Source: Candidatus Sphingomonas colombiensis | Lineage (GTDB): Bacteria > Pseudomonadota > Alphaproteobacteria > Sphingomonadales > Sphingomonadaceae | Direction of reading: 5' to 3' | NCBI GenBank assembly: GCA_029202845.1 | Contig: CP119315.1 | Span: 1,891,001-1,955,000, forward strand | DNA: 64,000 nucleotides | Shown: positions 41,761 through 50,758 of the stretch, in pieces | Layout: each line of letters opens with the position of its first letter | How positions within the stretch are numbered: position 1 is the first letter of the stretch | Notes under the pieces: model-generated | Told to the model about the DNA's origin: nothing | Database searches by the model: none | What the model saw: the letters and a program-made list of their open reading frames with translations, nothing else | Made by a program: the position numbers and the translations under genes

Positions 41761-41961
41761 ATGGGCGAATTGGTCGACAAGATCAAAGGCAACGTGAACG
41801 AGGCCGTCGGCAAGGCGAAGCAGGCGATGGCCGATAAAGACCCAGCTACGCGCACCGACAAGGACGCGGAGCTGGAGGGCGAGGGCGCCAGGCAGGAGCT
41901 GAAGGGCAAGGCCCAGCAGTTCATCGGCAAGGTGAAGGGCGCACTGGGCGACGATATCTGA
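41761..41961 (+). CDS. CsbD-family stress protein
   Basis: A 66-aa hydrophilic protein, LVDKIKGNVNEAVGKAKQAM and LKGKAQQFIGKVKGALGD, the CsbD repeat pattern. In other bacteria these are general-stress induced; the molecular role is unknown. GGAGACCGG precedes the ATG. Confidence 0.85.
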   Translation: MGELVDKIKGNVNEAVGKAKQAMADKDPATRTDKDAELEGEGARQELKGKAQQFIGKVKGALGDDI

Positions 41962-42183
41962 TCGGTGCCTGAAAAGTCGTGCGGCGCTCGCCGTGAATGG
42001 GCCGTTTCGGGATGCCGGAGCGGCCCTTTTCGCATCATGTTGCGGGTGCCGGAACGATCGCGACAATTTGCCCCAAAGCCGCCGTAATCCTGCAATCCCG
42101 CGCAATATCGCGGAGAGCAAAAAGGCGTTTCTCCTCCCCGCCGCCCGGTTCCCTCACGGATGGCGTGTTCGAGGAGTTTCATC

Positions 42184-42771
42184 ATGTACCAGTATCTTTC
42201 CGCCCCGGTCGCTGGCCTCGCGCTGCTGGCGCCGGTTGCGGGCGTCGCGCTGTTCGCCGCCATCGCCGCGACACCGGCCGAGGCGCAGGACGCGACAGCC
42301 TTTCAGGGACCACGCGTGGAGGCGACGGTGGGGCTGGACCAGCTTCGCTTCGATCTCTCCAATATCGGCGGCGCGGGCCGCGATAAGGCGAGTGACATCG
42401 GTTATGGCTTTGCGCTCGGATACGACAAAGCGGTGGCGCCCAAATTGCTGATCGGCGTGGAAGGGGGAATGAACTTCTCCGACGTATCCTATGCCGATGA
42501 CGCGTTGCGCAGCCGGCGCGAGTTTGACGTATCGGGCCGGATCGGCACGCCGATCACCCATAACACGCTGCTTTACGGCAAGATCGGCTACAGCAATTTG
42601 CAGGTGCGCGAACTCGATCAGACGCGCAATCTCGATGGCCTGCTGCTTGCTGCCGGGGCCGAGGTGAAGGTGTCGCCGATCGTCTATCTCAAGAGCGAAT
42701 ATCGCTACGCCACTTATGGCGACGGCTATTCGACCAACGGCGTGCTGACCGGCGTCGGCGTGCGCTTCTGA
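42184..42771 (+). CDS. Outer-membrane beta-barrel protein (porin/OmpA-like fold)
   Basis: A 195-aa protein with signal peptide (cleavage near AEA-QD) followed by an eight-stranded barrel pattern. Strands alternate hydrophobic residues (VEATVGLDQLRFDLS, YGFALGYDKAV, LLYGKIGYSNLQV), and the C-terminal residue is Phe (VGVRF). It is similar to the opacity/OmpA-like sphingomonad porin family. A perfect hairpin follows the stop. Confidence 0.78.
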   Translation: MYQYLSAPVAGLALLAPVAGVALFAAIAATPAEAQDATAFQGPRVEATVGLDQLRFDLSNIGGAGRDKASDIGYGFALGYDKAVAPKLLIGVEGGMNFSDVSYADDALRSRREFDVSGRIGTPITHNTLLYGKIGYSNLQVRELDQTRNLDGLLLAAGAEVKVSPIVYLKSEYRYATYGDGYSTNGVLTGVGVRF

Positions 42772-42777
42772 TCGCCC

Positions 42778-42808
42778 GCGAAGCGGTAGGGAGCCCCTAC
42801 CGCTTCGC
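42778..42808. terminator. Bidirectional terminator between convergent genes
   Basis: GCGAAGCGGTAGGG (42778-42791) pairs perfectly with CCCTACCGCTTCGC (42795-42808), loop AGC. It overlaps the last codons of the convergent TPP-enzyme gene. There is no long T-run. Confidence 0.75.
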
Positions 42809-44446
42809 GATTGCCGAGAGGGTGGTGCCGGCGGTGATCTGCTCGATATCGGTTTTCACATGGAGCAGTCGGACGCCGTGCTCGGCCATCGCGCGGTCCA
42901 GCGCGGGAGCGAAATCGGCGGTGCGGGTCACGGTTTCGCTCCATCCGCCATAAGCGCGGGCGAGCAACGCGAAATCGGGATTGGCGAGCCGGGTGGCGGA
43001 AATGCGCCCCGGGAACTCGCGTTCCTGATGCATCCGGATCGTGCCATAGGCGCCATTGTCGACAAGGATCACCAGCAGATCGCAACCATGTTGCACGGCG
43101 GTGGCGAGTTCCTGCCCGTTCATCAGGAAATCGCCGTCCCCCGCCAGCGCGACCACCATGCGTTCCGGGTGACGCCGCGACGCCGCCACGGCCGCCGGCA
43201 CGCCATAGCCCATCGCCCCCGCCGTGGGTGCAAGCTGCGTGCCCGGCCCCGCATAGGGCCAATAGCGATGCCACCAGCCGGAGAAATTGCCCGCCCCGTT
43301 GCAGATGATCGTATCCGCCGGCAGCCGCTCGCGCATCGCGGCGACGCATGGGCCGAGGTCCATGACCACACCGTCGCGCGCGCGCGGCGTGGACCATGCG
43401 AGATAATCGCCATGCGCCGCCGCCGCGTCCGCCCGCGCCGGCGCATCGATCGCGGCGACCGCGCTCGCGAAGGCTGCCATCGACGCGCAGATCGCGAGAT
43501 CGGTGGCATAGGTCATGCCGAGTTCGCCCGCATCGGGATGAACGTGGATCAATTGCTGACCGGGGTGATCTGGGGTGACGAGCGTATAGCCGTCGGTCGT
43601 CGCCTCGCCCAGCCGTGCGCCGACGACGAGCAGCAGATCCGCCTCGCGCACCCGCGCGACGAGCTTCGGGTTCGGGCCATAGCCAAGATTGCCGGCATAG
43701 GCCGGGCAATCATTGGGCACCGCATCCTGCCGCCGGAACGCAGCGACCACCGGCACGCCCGCGCGATCGGCCCAGGCCGCGAAATCGCGCGCCGCTTCCT
43801 GATCCCATCCCGCGCCGCCAACGATCGCAACCGGGCGCTTCGCCGCCGTGAGCAACTCCGCGAGCCGGTCGATCGTGGCGGGATCGGGCGCCTGCGCAAC
43901 GCGCTCGACCCGCGCCCGGTCGAGCGCCTCCACGCGATCGAGCAACATGTCCTCCGGCAGCGCCAGCACCACGGGGCCCGGCCGCCCGTTCATCGCCACG
44001 GCATAAGCGCGCGCGACATATTCCGGGATGCGCCGCGCATCGTCGATTCGCGCCGCCCATTTCGCGACGGGGCCGAACATCGCCTCGAAATTGATTTCCT
44101 GAAACGCCTCGCGGTCCCGCGTCGCCCGATCGACATCGCCGACGAACATGATCATCGGCTGGCTGTCCTGCATCGCGACATGCACCCCGATCGATGCGTT
44201 GGTCGCGCCCGGCCCACGCGTGACGAAGGCCACGCCGGGGCGATGCGTCAGCGTGCCATCGGCACAGGCCATGAAGGCCACGCCGCCCTCCTGCCGACAG
44301 GTGACGACATCGATCTGCGGCGTATCGACCAGCGCATCGAGCACGGCGAGGAAGCTCTCCCCCGGCACGGTGAAGATGCGCTCGCAGCCTTGCGCCACAA
44401 GCTGATCGACGAGGATACGCCCCCCGGTGCGGTTTTTGCTCTCCAT
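42797..44446 (-). CDS. Thiamine-pyrophosphate enzyme of the acetolactate-synthase superfamily
   Basis: A 549-aa TPP enzyme. The N-terminal domain has RILVDQLVAQGCERIFTVPG with the catalytic Glu in CRQEGGVAFMA. The TPP/Mg motif GDGDFLMNGQELATA is in the C-terminal domain. It is AHAS-like but has no adjacent ilvH small subunit, and it could be an oxo-acid decarboxylase, glyoxylate carboligase-like, or a detoxifying enzyme. The function is not fixed. The start at 44446 follows the usual N-terminus; extensions upstream are non-conserved. Divergent from the SMP-30 gene. Confidence 0.78.
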   Translation of the reverse strand: MESKNRTGGRILVDQLVAQGCERIFTVPGESFLAVLDALVDTPQIDVVTCRQEGGVAFMACADGTLTHRPGVAFVTRGPGATNASIGVHVAMQDSQPMIMFVGDVDRATRDREAFQEINFEAMFGPVAKWAARIDDARRIPEYVARAYAVAMNGRPGPVVLALPEDMLLDRVEALDRARVERVAQAPDPATIDRLAELLTAAKRPVAIVGGAGWDQEAARDFAAWADRAGVPVVAAFRRQDAVPNDCPAYAGNLGYGPNPKLVARVREADLLLVVGARLGEATTDGYTLVTPDHPGQQLIHVHPDAGELGMTYATDLAICASMAAFASAVAAIDAPARADAAAAHGDYLAWSTPRARDGVVMDLGPCVAAMRERLPADTIICNGAGNFSGWWHRYWPYAGPGTQLAPTAGAMGYGVPAAVAASRRHPERMVVALAGDGDFLMNGQELATAVQHGCDLLVILVDNGAYGTIRMHQEREFPGRISATRLANPDFALLARAYGGWSETVTRTADFAPALDRAMAEHGVRLLHVKTDIEQITAGTTLSAIAKR

Positions 44447-44551
44447 GCGACAGGGTCTAGCCGGGCGGTCGCTAGGGTGGAAGGCGGCTATTGCGAAGCC
44501 GTTCGACTTAACCGATGCTTCCCGCACAGAAAAAGCAAGGAGAGCGACGGC

Positions 44552-45472
44552 GTGAGCGATTTCACCCTGGTGGCCGATGGCCTGCGTTTCCCCGAAGGCC
44601 CGGTGTGGATGCCCGATGGCAGCATCATCCTGGTCGAGATCGAATCCGGTCGAATCACTCGCGTCACCCCCGATGGCCGCAAGCACACCGTCGCCGAGCC
44701 GGGTGGCGGCCCCAACGGCCTCGCGATCGGGCCGGACGGGATGCTCTATTGCTGTAACAATGGCGGGTTCGAATATCTCGAATCGAACGGCTATCTCGCG
44801 CCGCACGGCATCGCGAAGAATTATTCCGGCGGCCGGATCGAGCGGATCGACCCGGCGACCGGCAAGGTGGAGGTGCTCTACAAGTCGGGCGATTTCGGCT
44901 GCACACTGCGTGGACCGAACGACATCGTGTTCGATGCACATGGCGGCTTCTGGTTCACCGATCACGGCAAGGTCGATTACGCGAAGCGCGTGCATGACAT
45001 TGTCGGCATCTTCTACGGCAAGGTCGATGGCAGCCATCTGGAGGAAGTGATCTTCCCGTCGAACAATCCCAACGGCTGCGGCCTCTCGCCCGATGGGACG
45101 ATCCTCTACGCCGCCGAAACCTACACCTGCCGGCTGATGCGTTTCAACATCACCGCTCCCGGCAAGGTTTCGCCCGACGCGGGCCCCGGCGGCCCGGGCA
45201 TCCCGCTCTATCGCCCGGCGGGATATAAATTCTTCGATTCGCTGGCGGTGGAGGCATCTGGGAATGTCTGCGTTGCGACGATCGGGGAGAGCGGGATCAG
45301 CGTGATCTCGCCAGCCGGGGAACTGGTGGAGTTCGTCGCGACCGACGATATCTTCACCACCAATATCTGCTTCGGTGGCGCAGACATGATGGATGCGTGG
45401 ATCACGCTTTCCGGCACCGGGCGACTGGTGAAAACGCGCTGGAAACGCCCCGGCCTCAAACTGGAATATTGA
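44552..45472 (+). CDS. SMP-30/gluconolactonase-family protein
   Basis: A 306-aa six-bladed propeller. GLRFPEGPVWMPDGSIILVE, GPNDIVFDAHGGFWFTD and NGCGLSPDGTILYAAET are SMP-30 hallmarks, with metal-binding Glu/Asn/Asp residues. It probably opens a lactone such as gluconolactone. The GTG start follows AAGGAGAG. It is divergent from the TPP-enzyme gene, so the two may belong to one catabolic pathway. Confidence 0.8.
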   Translation: MSDFTLVADGLRFPEGPVWMPDGSIILVEIESGRITRVTPDGRKHTVAEPGGGPNGLAIGPDGMLYCCNNGGFEYLESNGYLAPHGIAKNYSGGRIERIDPATGKVEVLYKSGDFGCTLRGPNDIVFDAHGGFWFTDHGKVDYAKRVHDIVGIFYGKVDGSHLEEVIFPSNNPNGCGLSPDGTILYAAETYTCRLMRFNITAPGKVSPDAGPGGPGIPLYRPAGYKFFDSLAVEASGNVCVATIGESGISVISPAGELVEFVATDDIFTTNICFGGADMMDAWITLSGTGRLVKTRWKRPGLKLEY

Positions 45473-45475
45473 TCG

Positions 45476-46171
45476 GTGCGCCCCCGCCACCGGGAGTTTC
45501 ATGCGGCGGATCGGATCGGCTGGCTGCGCGCGGCGGTGCTCGGCGCGAACGACGGCATTCTCTCCGTCTCCAGCATCATCGTCGGCGTCGCGGCGGCGCG
45601 GCCGGGCGTATCGGCGATCCTGCTCGCGGGAATCGCCGGGCTGGTGGCGGGCGCGATGTCGATGGCGGCGGGGGAGTTCGTCTCGGTCAACAGCCAGGCC
45701 GATGCCGAAGGCGCCGATCGCGCGAAGGAGGCGGCCGAGCTTGCCGCCGATCCCGATGCGGAGCATCGCGAACTGGTCGCGATCTATCGCGCGCGCGGGC
45801 TGGATGCCGCGCTGGCGGAGCAGGTTGCGACGCAGATGAGCGCGCATGACGCGCTCACCACCCATATGCGCGACGAACTCGGGCTGACCGACGCGGCCGC
45901 CGCACGGCCGGTGCAGGCGGCGCTTGCCTCAGCGGGTAGCTTCTTCGCGGGGGGCGCCGCGCCGATGCTGACTGTATTGCTGGCGCCCGACGACACACTG
46001 GTCTGGGCGGTGCCGGCGGTCGCGCTCGTCCTGCTCGCGGTGCTGGGTGCGGTCGGCGCGCGCGCTGGCGGCGCGGGGGCGGCGAAAGGCGCGCTGCGCG
46101 TCACCTTCTGGGGGGCGGCGGCGATGCTCGTCACCTATCTCATCGGCGATTTCGCGGGCGCCACTTTATAG
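45476..46171 (+). CDS. VIT1/CCC1-family iron/manganese transporter-like protein
   Basis: A 231-aa membrane protein starting HAADRIGWLRAAVLGANDGILS with the family motif and AGLVAGAMSMAAGEFVSVNSQAD. Glu-rich cytoplasmic helices follow (EHRELVAIY), and about five membrane segments are present. Transports Fe2+ or Mn2+ out of the cytosol in homologues. GTG start; 3 nt after the SMP-30 stop. Confidence 0.8.
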   Translation: MRPRHREFHAADRIGWLRAAVLGANDGILSVSSIIVGVAAARPGVSAILLAGIAGLVAGAMSMAAGEFVSVNSQADAEGADRAKEAAELAADPDAEHRELVAIYRARGLDAALAEQVATQMSAHDALTTHMRDELGLTDAAAARPVQAALASAGSFFAGGAAPMLTVLLAPDDTLVWAVPAVALVLLAVLGAVGARAGGAGAAKGALRVTFWGAAAMLVTYLIGDFAGATL

Positions 46172-46217
46172 CGGTGGGGCTTGCGCGGCGGCGCGCGCCA
46201 CGGCACGGAATGGGGCG

Positions 46218-46871
46218 ATGAAGCGCGACACAGTGATCTTCGATTTCGGCGGGGTGGTCACGTCATCCCCGTTCGAGGCGTTCAACCGGCTGGAGCGGGA
46301 TCGCGGCCTGCCGCCGGATTTCATCCGCAAGGTCAATGCGCTGTCGCCCGACGACAATGCCTGGGCGCGGTTCGAGCGCGCGGAGATCGATTCCGCCGGT
46401 TTCGATGCGGCCTTCGCACGTGAGGCGAGTGCGCTAGGCCACAACCTGCGCGGCGAGGATGTGCTGGCGGTGCTGGCCGGCGATATCCGTCCGCGCATGG
46501 TCCATGCGCTCGATTGGCTGAAGCGCCACGGCTATCACATCGGCTGCATCACCAATAACGTGCCCGCAGGCGAAGGCGCGGGGATGGAGCGCAGCAGCGA
46601 GCGGGCCCAGGCGGTGAGCACCGTGCTCGCGCGGTTCGATTGCGTGATCGAATCGAGCAAGGTCGGCATCCGCAAGCCCGATCCGCGCATCTATCAAATG
46701 ATGCTCGCGCATTTCGCCAAACCGGCGGAACGTTGCGTCTATCTCGATGACCTTGGCATCAACTGCAAGCCGGCGGCCGAGCTTGGCATGCACGCGATCA
46801 AGGTGACCGGCGAGGCGCAGGCGCTGGACGATCTCGCAGAGGCGCTGGGGGTGGAGAAGGGGCTGTTCTAA
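46218..46871 (+). CDS. HAD-family hydrolase (subfamily IA, epoxide-hydrolase-N-like)
   Basis: A 217-aa HAD protein with the nucleophile Asp in TVIFDFGGVVTSSPFEAF (D9-type), ITNN, KVGIRKPDPRIYQ (conserved Lys) and YLDDLGINCKPA (acidic motif IV). It resembles the HAD part of mammalian ACAD10/soluble epoxide hydrolase. The substrate is unknown. Confidence 0.8.
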   Translation: MKRDTVIFDFGGVVTSSPFEAFNRLERDRGLPPDFIRKVNALSPDDNAWARFERAEIDSAGFDAAFAREASALGHNLRGEDVLAVLAGDIRPRMVHALDWLKRHGYHIGCITNNVPAGEGAGMERSSERAQAVSTVLARFDCVIESSKVGIRKPDPRIYQMMLAHFAKPAERCVYLDDLGINCKPAAELGMHAIKVTGEAQALDDLAEALGVEKGLF

Positions 46872-46980
46872 CGCCCCGCCGTGCGCGGCGGGATAAAGTT
46901 GAATACCTATTCAGGTTGGCTTGCGGTGACGCGCATCCCCCGCTAACCGCCGGGCCGGATGAACGGAGAGTCACCGGCCG

Positions 46981-47688
46981 ATGAAGAAGCTCTACCCCGA
47001 CGCCGCCGCCGCCCTTGATGGCGTGCTGTTCGATGGCATGACGATCTGCGCGGGCGGCTTCGGCCTGTGCGGCATCCCGGAACGACTGATCGACGCGATC
47101 CTCGCGGCGGGCACCAAAGATCTCACCATCGCCAGCAACAACGCCGGGATCGACGGCGAGGGGCTGGGCAAATTGCTCCGCACGCGCCAGGTGAAGAAAA
47201 TGATCTCGTCCTATGTCGGCGAGAACAAGGAGTTCGAGCGGCAGTATCTTTCCGGCGAGCTTGAGGTCGAGTTCTGCCCGCAGGGCACGCTGGCCGAACG
47301 CTGCCGTGCCGGTGGCGCGGGCATTCCCGGCTTCTACACCAAGACCGGCGTCGGCACGCAGGTGGCCGAGGGCAAAGAGGTCAAGCTGTTCGACGGGCAG
47401 GAATATATCCTCGAACGCGGCATCCGCGCCGATCTCAGCATCATCAAGGGCTGGAAGGCGGATGAGGCGGGCAATCTCATCTTCCGCAAGACGGCGCGCA
47501 ACTTCAACCAGCCGATGGCGACCGCCGGCAAGGTGTGCGTCGCCGAGGTGGAGGAAATCGTGCCGGTGGGCAGCCTCGATCCCGACGGTATCCATCTGCC
47601 GGGCATCTATGTGAACCGGCTGATCGTCGGTGCGCCCTATGACAAGAAGATCGAATTCCGCACCGTGCGGGAGCGCGCGACGGCGTGA
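46981..47688 (+). CDS. scoA: 3-oxoacid CoA-transferase subunit A
   Basis: Transfers CoA from succinyl-CoA to acetoacetate or another 3-oxoacid. The 235-aa alpha subunit has GVLFDGMTICAGGFGLCGIP, the glycine-rich CoA-binding region, and SNNAGIDGEGLGKL. Partner subunit is at 48579. The gene overlaps the acid-phosphatase gene start by 4 nt. Confidence 0.94.
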   Translation: MKKLYPDAAAALDGVLFDGMTICAGGFGLCGIPERLIDAILAAGTKDLTIASNNAGIDGEGLGKLLRTRQVKKMISSYVGENKEFERQYLSGELEVEFCPQGTLAERCRAGGAGIPGFYTKTGVGTQVAEGKEVKLFDGQEYILERGIRADLSIIKGWKADEAGNLIFRKTARNFNQPMATAGKVCVAEVEEIVPVGSLDPDGIHLPGIYVNRLIVGAPYDKKIEFRTVRERATA

Positions 47689-48575
47689 AGCGGCTCGCGG
47701 GCCTTGCCGTGCTCGGCCCGATGCTGGGGCTGACGGCGTGCGCGACCGCGCCCGTCGCGCCCGTGGCGAGTTCGCCCGCAGCCGTGGCGCCCGCGCAGAT
47801 CGCGCCGGGCTTCCAATATCTTTACGGCTCGGCTGAGGGCGCCGCGATCAGCATTCAGGCGTGGAACGCGTTGGTTGCTTATGCCGCCAGGCAGGTCCGC
47901 GCGCGCCCGCGTGACAGCGTGTTGCTGGCTGAAGGTGCGACTCTCGCCGCGCCGGTTTGGGAGCCGTGCGGCGCAAAGCCGTTCGCGGCGGTGTTCGACG
48001 TGGACGAAACCGTGCTGCTCAACCTCGGTTACGAGGCGGATGACGCGCAACATCCCGGCCGCGCCTTTGATGACACGCTCTGGGATCGCTGGGAACGCAC
48101 CGGCATGGGCAAGGTCTCGCCGACGCCCGGTGCGCAAGTGGCGCTCGCCGCGCTCCGTGCGCTGGGTGTGACCGTGGTGTTCAACACCAACCGCGCGGCG
48201 AAGAATGCCGCCGAAACCGCCGCGACGATCGAGGCCGCCGGAATCGGCCCGGCAAAGCACGGCGATACGCTTTATCTCACCGGCGACGATGCCACCGGCA
48301 GCCACAAGGACGGCCGCCGCGCGATGATCGCGCAGCGCTTTTGCGTGATCGCGATGGGTGGCGACCAGCTCGGCGATTTCAGCGACCTGTTCAACGCCGG
48401 CCAGCAACCCGCCGCGCGCCGCGCCGCCGCGTCCGCACCCGCGATCGCGCGGCTGTGGGGCGCGGGGTGGTTCGTGCTGCCCAACCCCGTTTACGGCGCC
48501 GCGCTGAAGGGCGGCCTCGACGACATTTTTCCCGCAGACAAGCGCTGGTCAGATCCCGGCGCGCGCAAGGAGTAA
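47685..48575 (+). CDS. HAD-superfamily acid phosphatase lipoprotein (e(P4)/class B-like)
   Basis: A 296-aa product with a lipobox LTAC near residue 19, so a membrane-anchored periplasmic/outer-membrane lipoprotein. The catalytic Asp pair is in VFDVDETVLLNLGY. NTNRAAKN, a Lys in DGRRAM, and GDQLGDFSD complete the HAD set, matching nucleotidase/acid phosphatase lipoproteins. The gene sits between scoA and scoB, with a 4-nt overlap upstream and 3 nt before scoB, which is unusual. Confidence 0.82.
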   Translation: MKRLAGLAVLGPMLGLTACATAPVAPVASSPAAVAPAQIAPGFQYLYGSAEGAAISIQAWNALVAYAARQVRARPRDSVLLAEGATLAAPVWEPCGAKPFAAVFDVDETVLLNLGYEADDAQHPGRAFDDTLWDRWERTGMGKVSPTPGAQVALAALRALGVTVVFNTNRAAKNAAETAATIEAAGIGPAKHGDTLYLTGDDATGSHKDGRRAMIAQRFCVIAMGGDQLGDFSDLFNAGQQPAARRAAASAPAIARLWGAGWFVLPNPVYGAALKGGLDDIFPADKRWSDPGARKE

Positions 48576-48578
48576 GCC

Positions 48579-49226
48579 ATGGCCTGGACCCGTGACGAGA
48601 TGGCGGCGCGCGCCGCGAAGGAATTGCGCGACGGCTTCTACGTCAATCTCGGCATCGGCATCCCGACGCTGGTCGCGAATCATATTCCAGCCGGGGTGGA
48701 GGTGACGCTCCAGTCGGAGAACGGGATGCTCGGCATCGGGCCGTTCCCGTATGACGACGAGGTCGATCCCGATCTGATCAACGCCGGCAAGCAGACGATC
48801 AGCGAATTGCCGCAATCGGTCTATTTCGGGTCGGAGCAGAGCTTCGCGATGATCCGCGGCGGCCATATCGACCTGACCGTGCTGGGCGCGATGGAGATCG
48901 CCGAGAATGGCGACATCGCCAACTGGATGATCCCCGGCAAGATGATCAAGGGCATGGGCGGCGCGATGGATCTCGTCGCCGGTGTGAAGAAGATCATCGT
49001 CGTAATGGAGCATACCAGCAAGAACGGCGATCCGAAGTTCATCGACGCATGCACCCTGCCGCTCACCGGCAAGAACGTGGTCGATATGGTCATCACCGAT
49101 CTCGCGGTGTTCCAGCGCCCGGATCACAATTCGCCGTTCAAGCTGATCGAACTGGCGCCGGGGGTCACCGCCGAAGAGGTCGCCGCCAAGACGACCGCGC
49201 ATTATGAGGTGGGGTTGGGCGGCTGA
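48579..49226 (+). CDS. scoB: 3-oxoacid CoA-transferase subunit B
   Basis: A 215-aa beta subunit. The catalytic Glu is in LQSENGMLGIGP, with VNLGIGIPTLVANHIP near the N-terminus and GGHIDLTVLGAMEIAENGD downstream. It forms the A2B2 enzyme with scoA, but is separated from it by a phosphatase gene. AAGGAG precedes the ATG. Confidence 0.95.
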   Translation: MAWTRDEMAARAAKELRDGFYVNLGIGIPTLVANHIPAGVEVTLQSENGMLGIGPFPYDDEVDPDLINAGKQTISELPQSVYFGSEQSFAMIRGGHIDLTVLGAMEIAENGDIANWMIPGKMIKGMGGAMDLVAGVKKIIVVMEHTSKNGDPKFIDACTLPLTGKNVVDMVITDLAVFQRPDHNSPFKLIELAPGVTAEEVAAKTTAHYEVGLGG

Positions 49227-49261
49227 ACCGGCCCCGGCGCAATTTCTTTGCGATAAACGGC

Positions 49262-49296
49262 CCGCAAACGGGGTTTCGCGAAAGCCTCGTTTGCGG
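49262..49296 (+). promoter_or_regulatory. 15-bp hairpin just upstream of leuC
   Basis: CCGCAAACG (49262-49270) pairs with CGTTTGCGG (49288-49296), and the stem continues inward for about six pairs with two G-U. It ends 16 nt before the leuC ATG. No T-run, so it may be an RNA attenuator for leuC, a transcription-factor dyad or the scoB 3' end. Confidence 0.45.
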
Positions 49297-49312
49297 TTAA
49301 TGCGTACCTATC

Positions 49313-50743
49313 ATGTTAAGTCGCCCGCTCACGCTCTACGAAAAGGTCTGGAACGCGCACGTCGTCGAACGACGCGATGACGGCACCTGCCTGATCTATA
49401 TCGATCGCCACCTCGTTCATGAGGTTACCAGCCCGCAGGCGTTCGAGGGGCTTCGCGCCGCCGGGCGCAAGGTGCGCCGCCCCGATCTGACGCTGGCGGT
49501 GCCCGATCACAACCTGCCGACCACGGCGCGCGTCGATGCGGCCGGCAACGAACTGCCGATCACCGATCCCGAAAGCGCGACTCAGCTTTCCGCGCTGCGC
49601 CACAATGTCGCGGAATTTGGCGTGCCTTATATCGATGCGCTCGCCGCCGAGCAGGGCATCGTCCATGTCGTCGGGCCGGAACAGGGCTTCACCCTGCCGG
49701 GGACGACGGTGGTGTGCGGTGACAGCCACACCTCTGCGCATGGCGCGCTGGGCGCGCTGGCGTTCGGTATCGGTACCAGCGAAGTGGAGCATGTGCTCGC
49801 CACGCAGACGCTGCTGCTGTCGCAATCGAAAACGATGGAAGTGCGCGTTGACGGCACGCTCGGCTTCGGCGTCAGCCCGAAGGACGTGATTCTCGCGATC
49901 ATCGGCAAGATCGGCGCAGCCGGCGGCACCGGCCATGTCATCGAATATACCGGCGACGTGATCCGCGCCATGTCGCTCGAAGGGCGGCTGACAGTCGCCA
50001 ATATGTCGATCGAGGGCGGCGCACGCGCCGGGATGATCGCGCCCGATGATGTCACCTTCGCCTATCTCAAAGGCCGCCCGATGGCACCCGCCGGCGCGGA
50101 CTGGGACAAGGCGGTCGCGTGGTGGCGCTCGCTGGCCACCGATCCGGGGGCGAGTTACGACAAGCGCGTCGTGCTGGCCGCGAGCGATATCGCGCCCGGC
50201 CTGACATGGGGCACCAGCCCGGAGGATGTGGTGCCGATCACCGGCATCGTCCCCGATCCCGAAAGCTTCGCTGATCCGTCCAAGCAGGCGGCGGCGCGCA
50301 AGTCGCTCGATTATATGGGGCTCACCCCCGGCACGCGGATGGAGGACGTGGCGATCCAGCATGTCTTCATCGGATCGTGCACCAACAGCCGCATCGAGGA
50401 TCTACGCGCGGCGGCGGCGGTCGCCAACGGGCGGCGGGTCGCCGATGGCGTGCGCGCGATGGTCGTCCCCGGCTCGGGCCTCGTCAAGCGACAGGCCGAA
50501 GCCGAGGGGCTCGATCGCATCTTCGCCTCTGCCGGCTTTGAATGGCGTGAGCCGGGCTGCTCGATGTGCCTGGCGATGAACCCGGACAAGGTGCCCCCGG
50601 GCGAGCGTTGCGCCTCGACCAGCAACCGCAATTTCGTGGGACGGCAGGGGCCGGGTGCGCGCACTCACCTCGTCTCGCCAGCGATGGCGGCGGCGGCGGC
50701 GGTCGAAGGCCGGCTCACCGACGTGCGCGAACTGATGCGATAA
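49313..50743 (+). CDS. leuC: 3-isopropylmalate dehydratase large subunit
   Basis: Leucine synthesis: isomerises 2-isopropylmalate to 3-isopropylmalate with an aconitase-type [4Fe-4S] cluster. The 476-aa protein has cluster Cys in FIGSCTNSRI and CSMCLAMNPD, GDSHTSAHGALGALAFGIGT and the N-terminal TLYEKVWNAHVV. It pairs with LeuD at 50893. The ribosome-binding site is weak, and a strong hairpin lies just upstream. Confidence 0.96.
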   Translation: MLSRPLTLYEKVWNAHVVERRDDGTCLIYIDRHLVHEVTSPQAFEGLRAAGRKVRRPDLTLAVPDHNLPTTARVDAAGNELPITDPESATQLSALRHNVAEFGVPYIDALAAEQGIVHVVGPEQGFTLPGTTVVCGDSHTSAHGALGALAFGIGTSEVEHVLATQTLLLSQSKTMEVRVDGTLGFGVSPKDVILAIIGKIGAAGGTGHVIEYTGDVIRAMSLEGRLTVANMSIEGGARAGMIAPDDVTFAYLKGRPMAPAGADWDKAVAWWRSLATDPGASYDKRVVLAASDIAPGLTWGTSPEDVVPITGIVPDPESFADPSKQAAARKSLDYMGLTPGTRMEDVAIQHVFIGSCTNSRIEDLRAAAAVANGRRVADGVRAMVVPGSGLVKRQAEAEGLDRIFASAGFEWREPGCSMCLAMNPDKVPPGERCASTSNRNFVGRQGPGARTHLVSPAMAAAAAVEGRLTDVRELMR

Positions 50744-50758
50744 GTTAGGGGACAGGCG

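Noticed and set aside
42860..44551. A very long upstream extension of the SMP-30 frame
   Set aside because: It is antisense to the TPP-enzyme gene with shadow composition; the GTG at 44552 with AAGGAG gives the real start.
44447..45865. N-terminal extension of the TPP enzyme
   Set aside because: It runs antisense to the SMP-30 and VIT genes; the normal N-terminus of the family begins at 44446.
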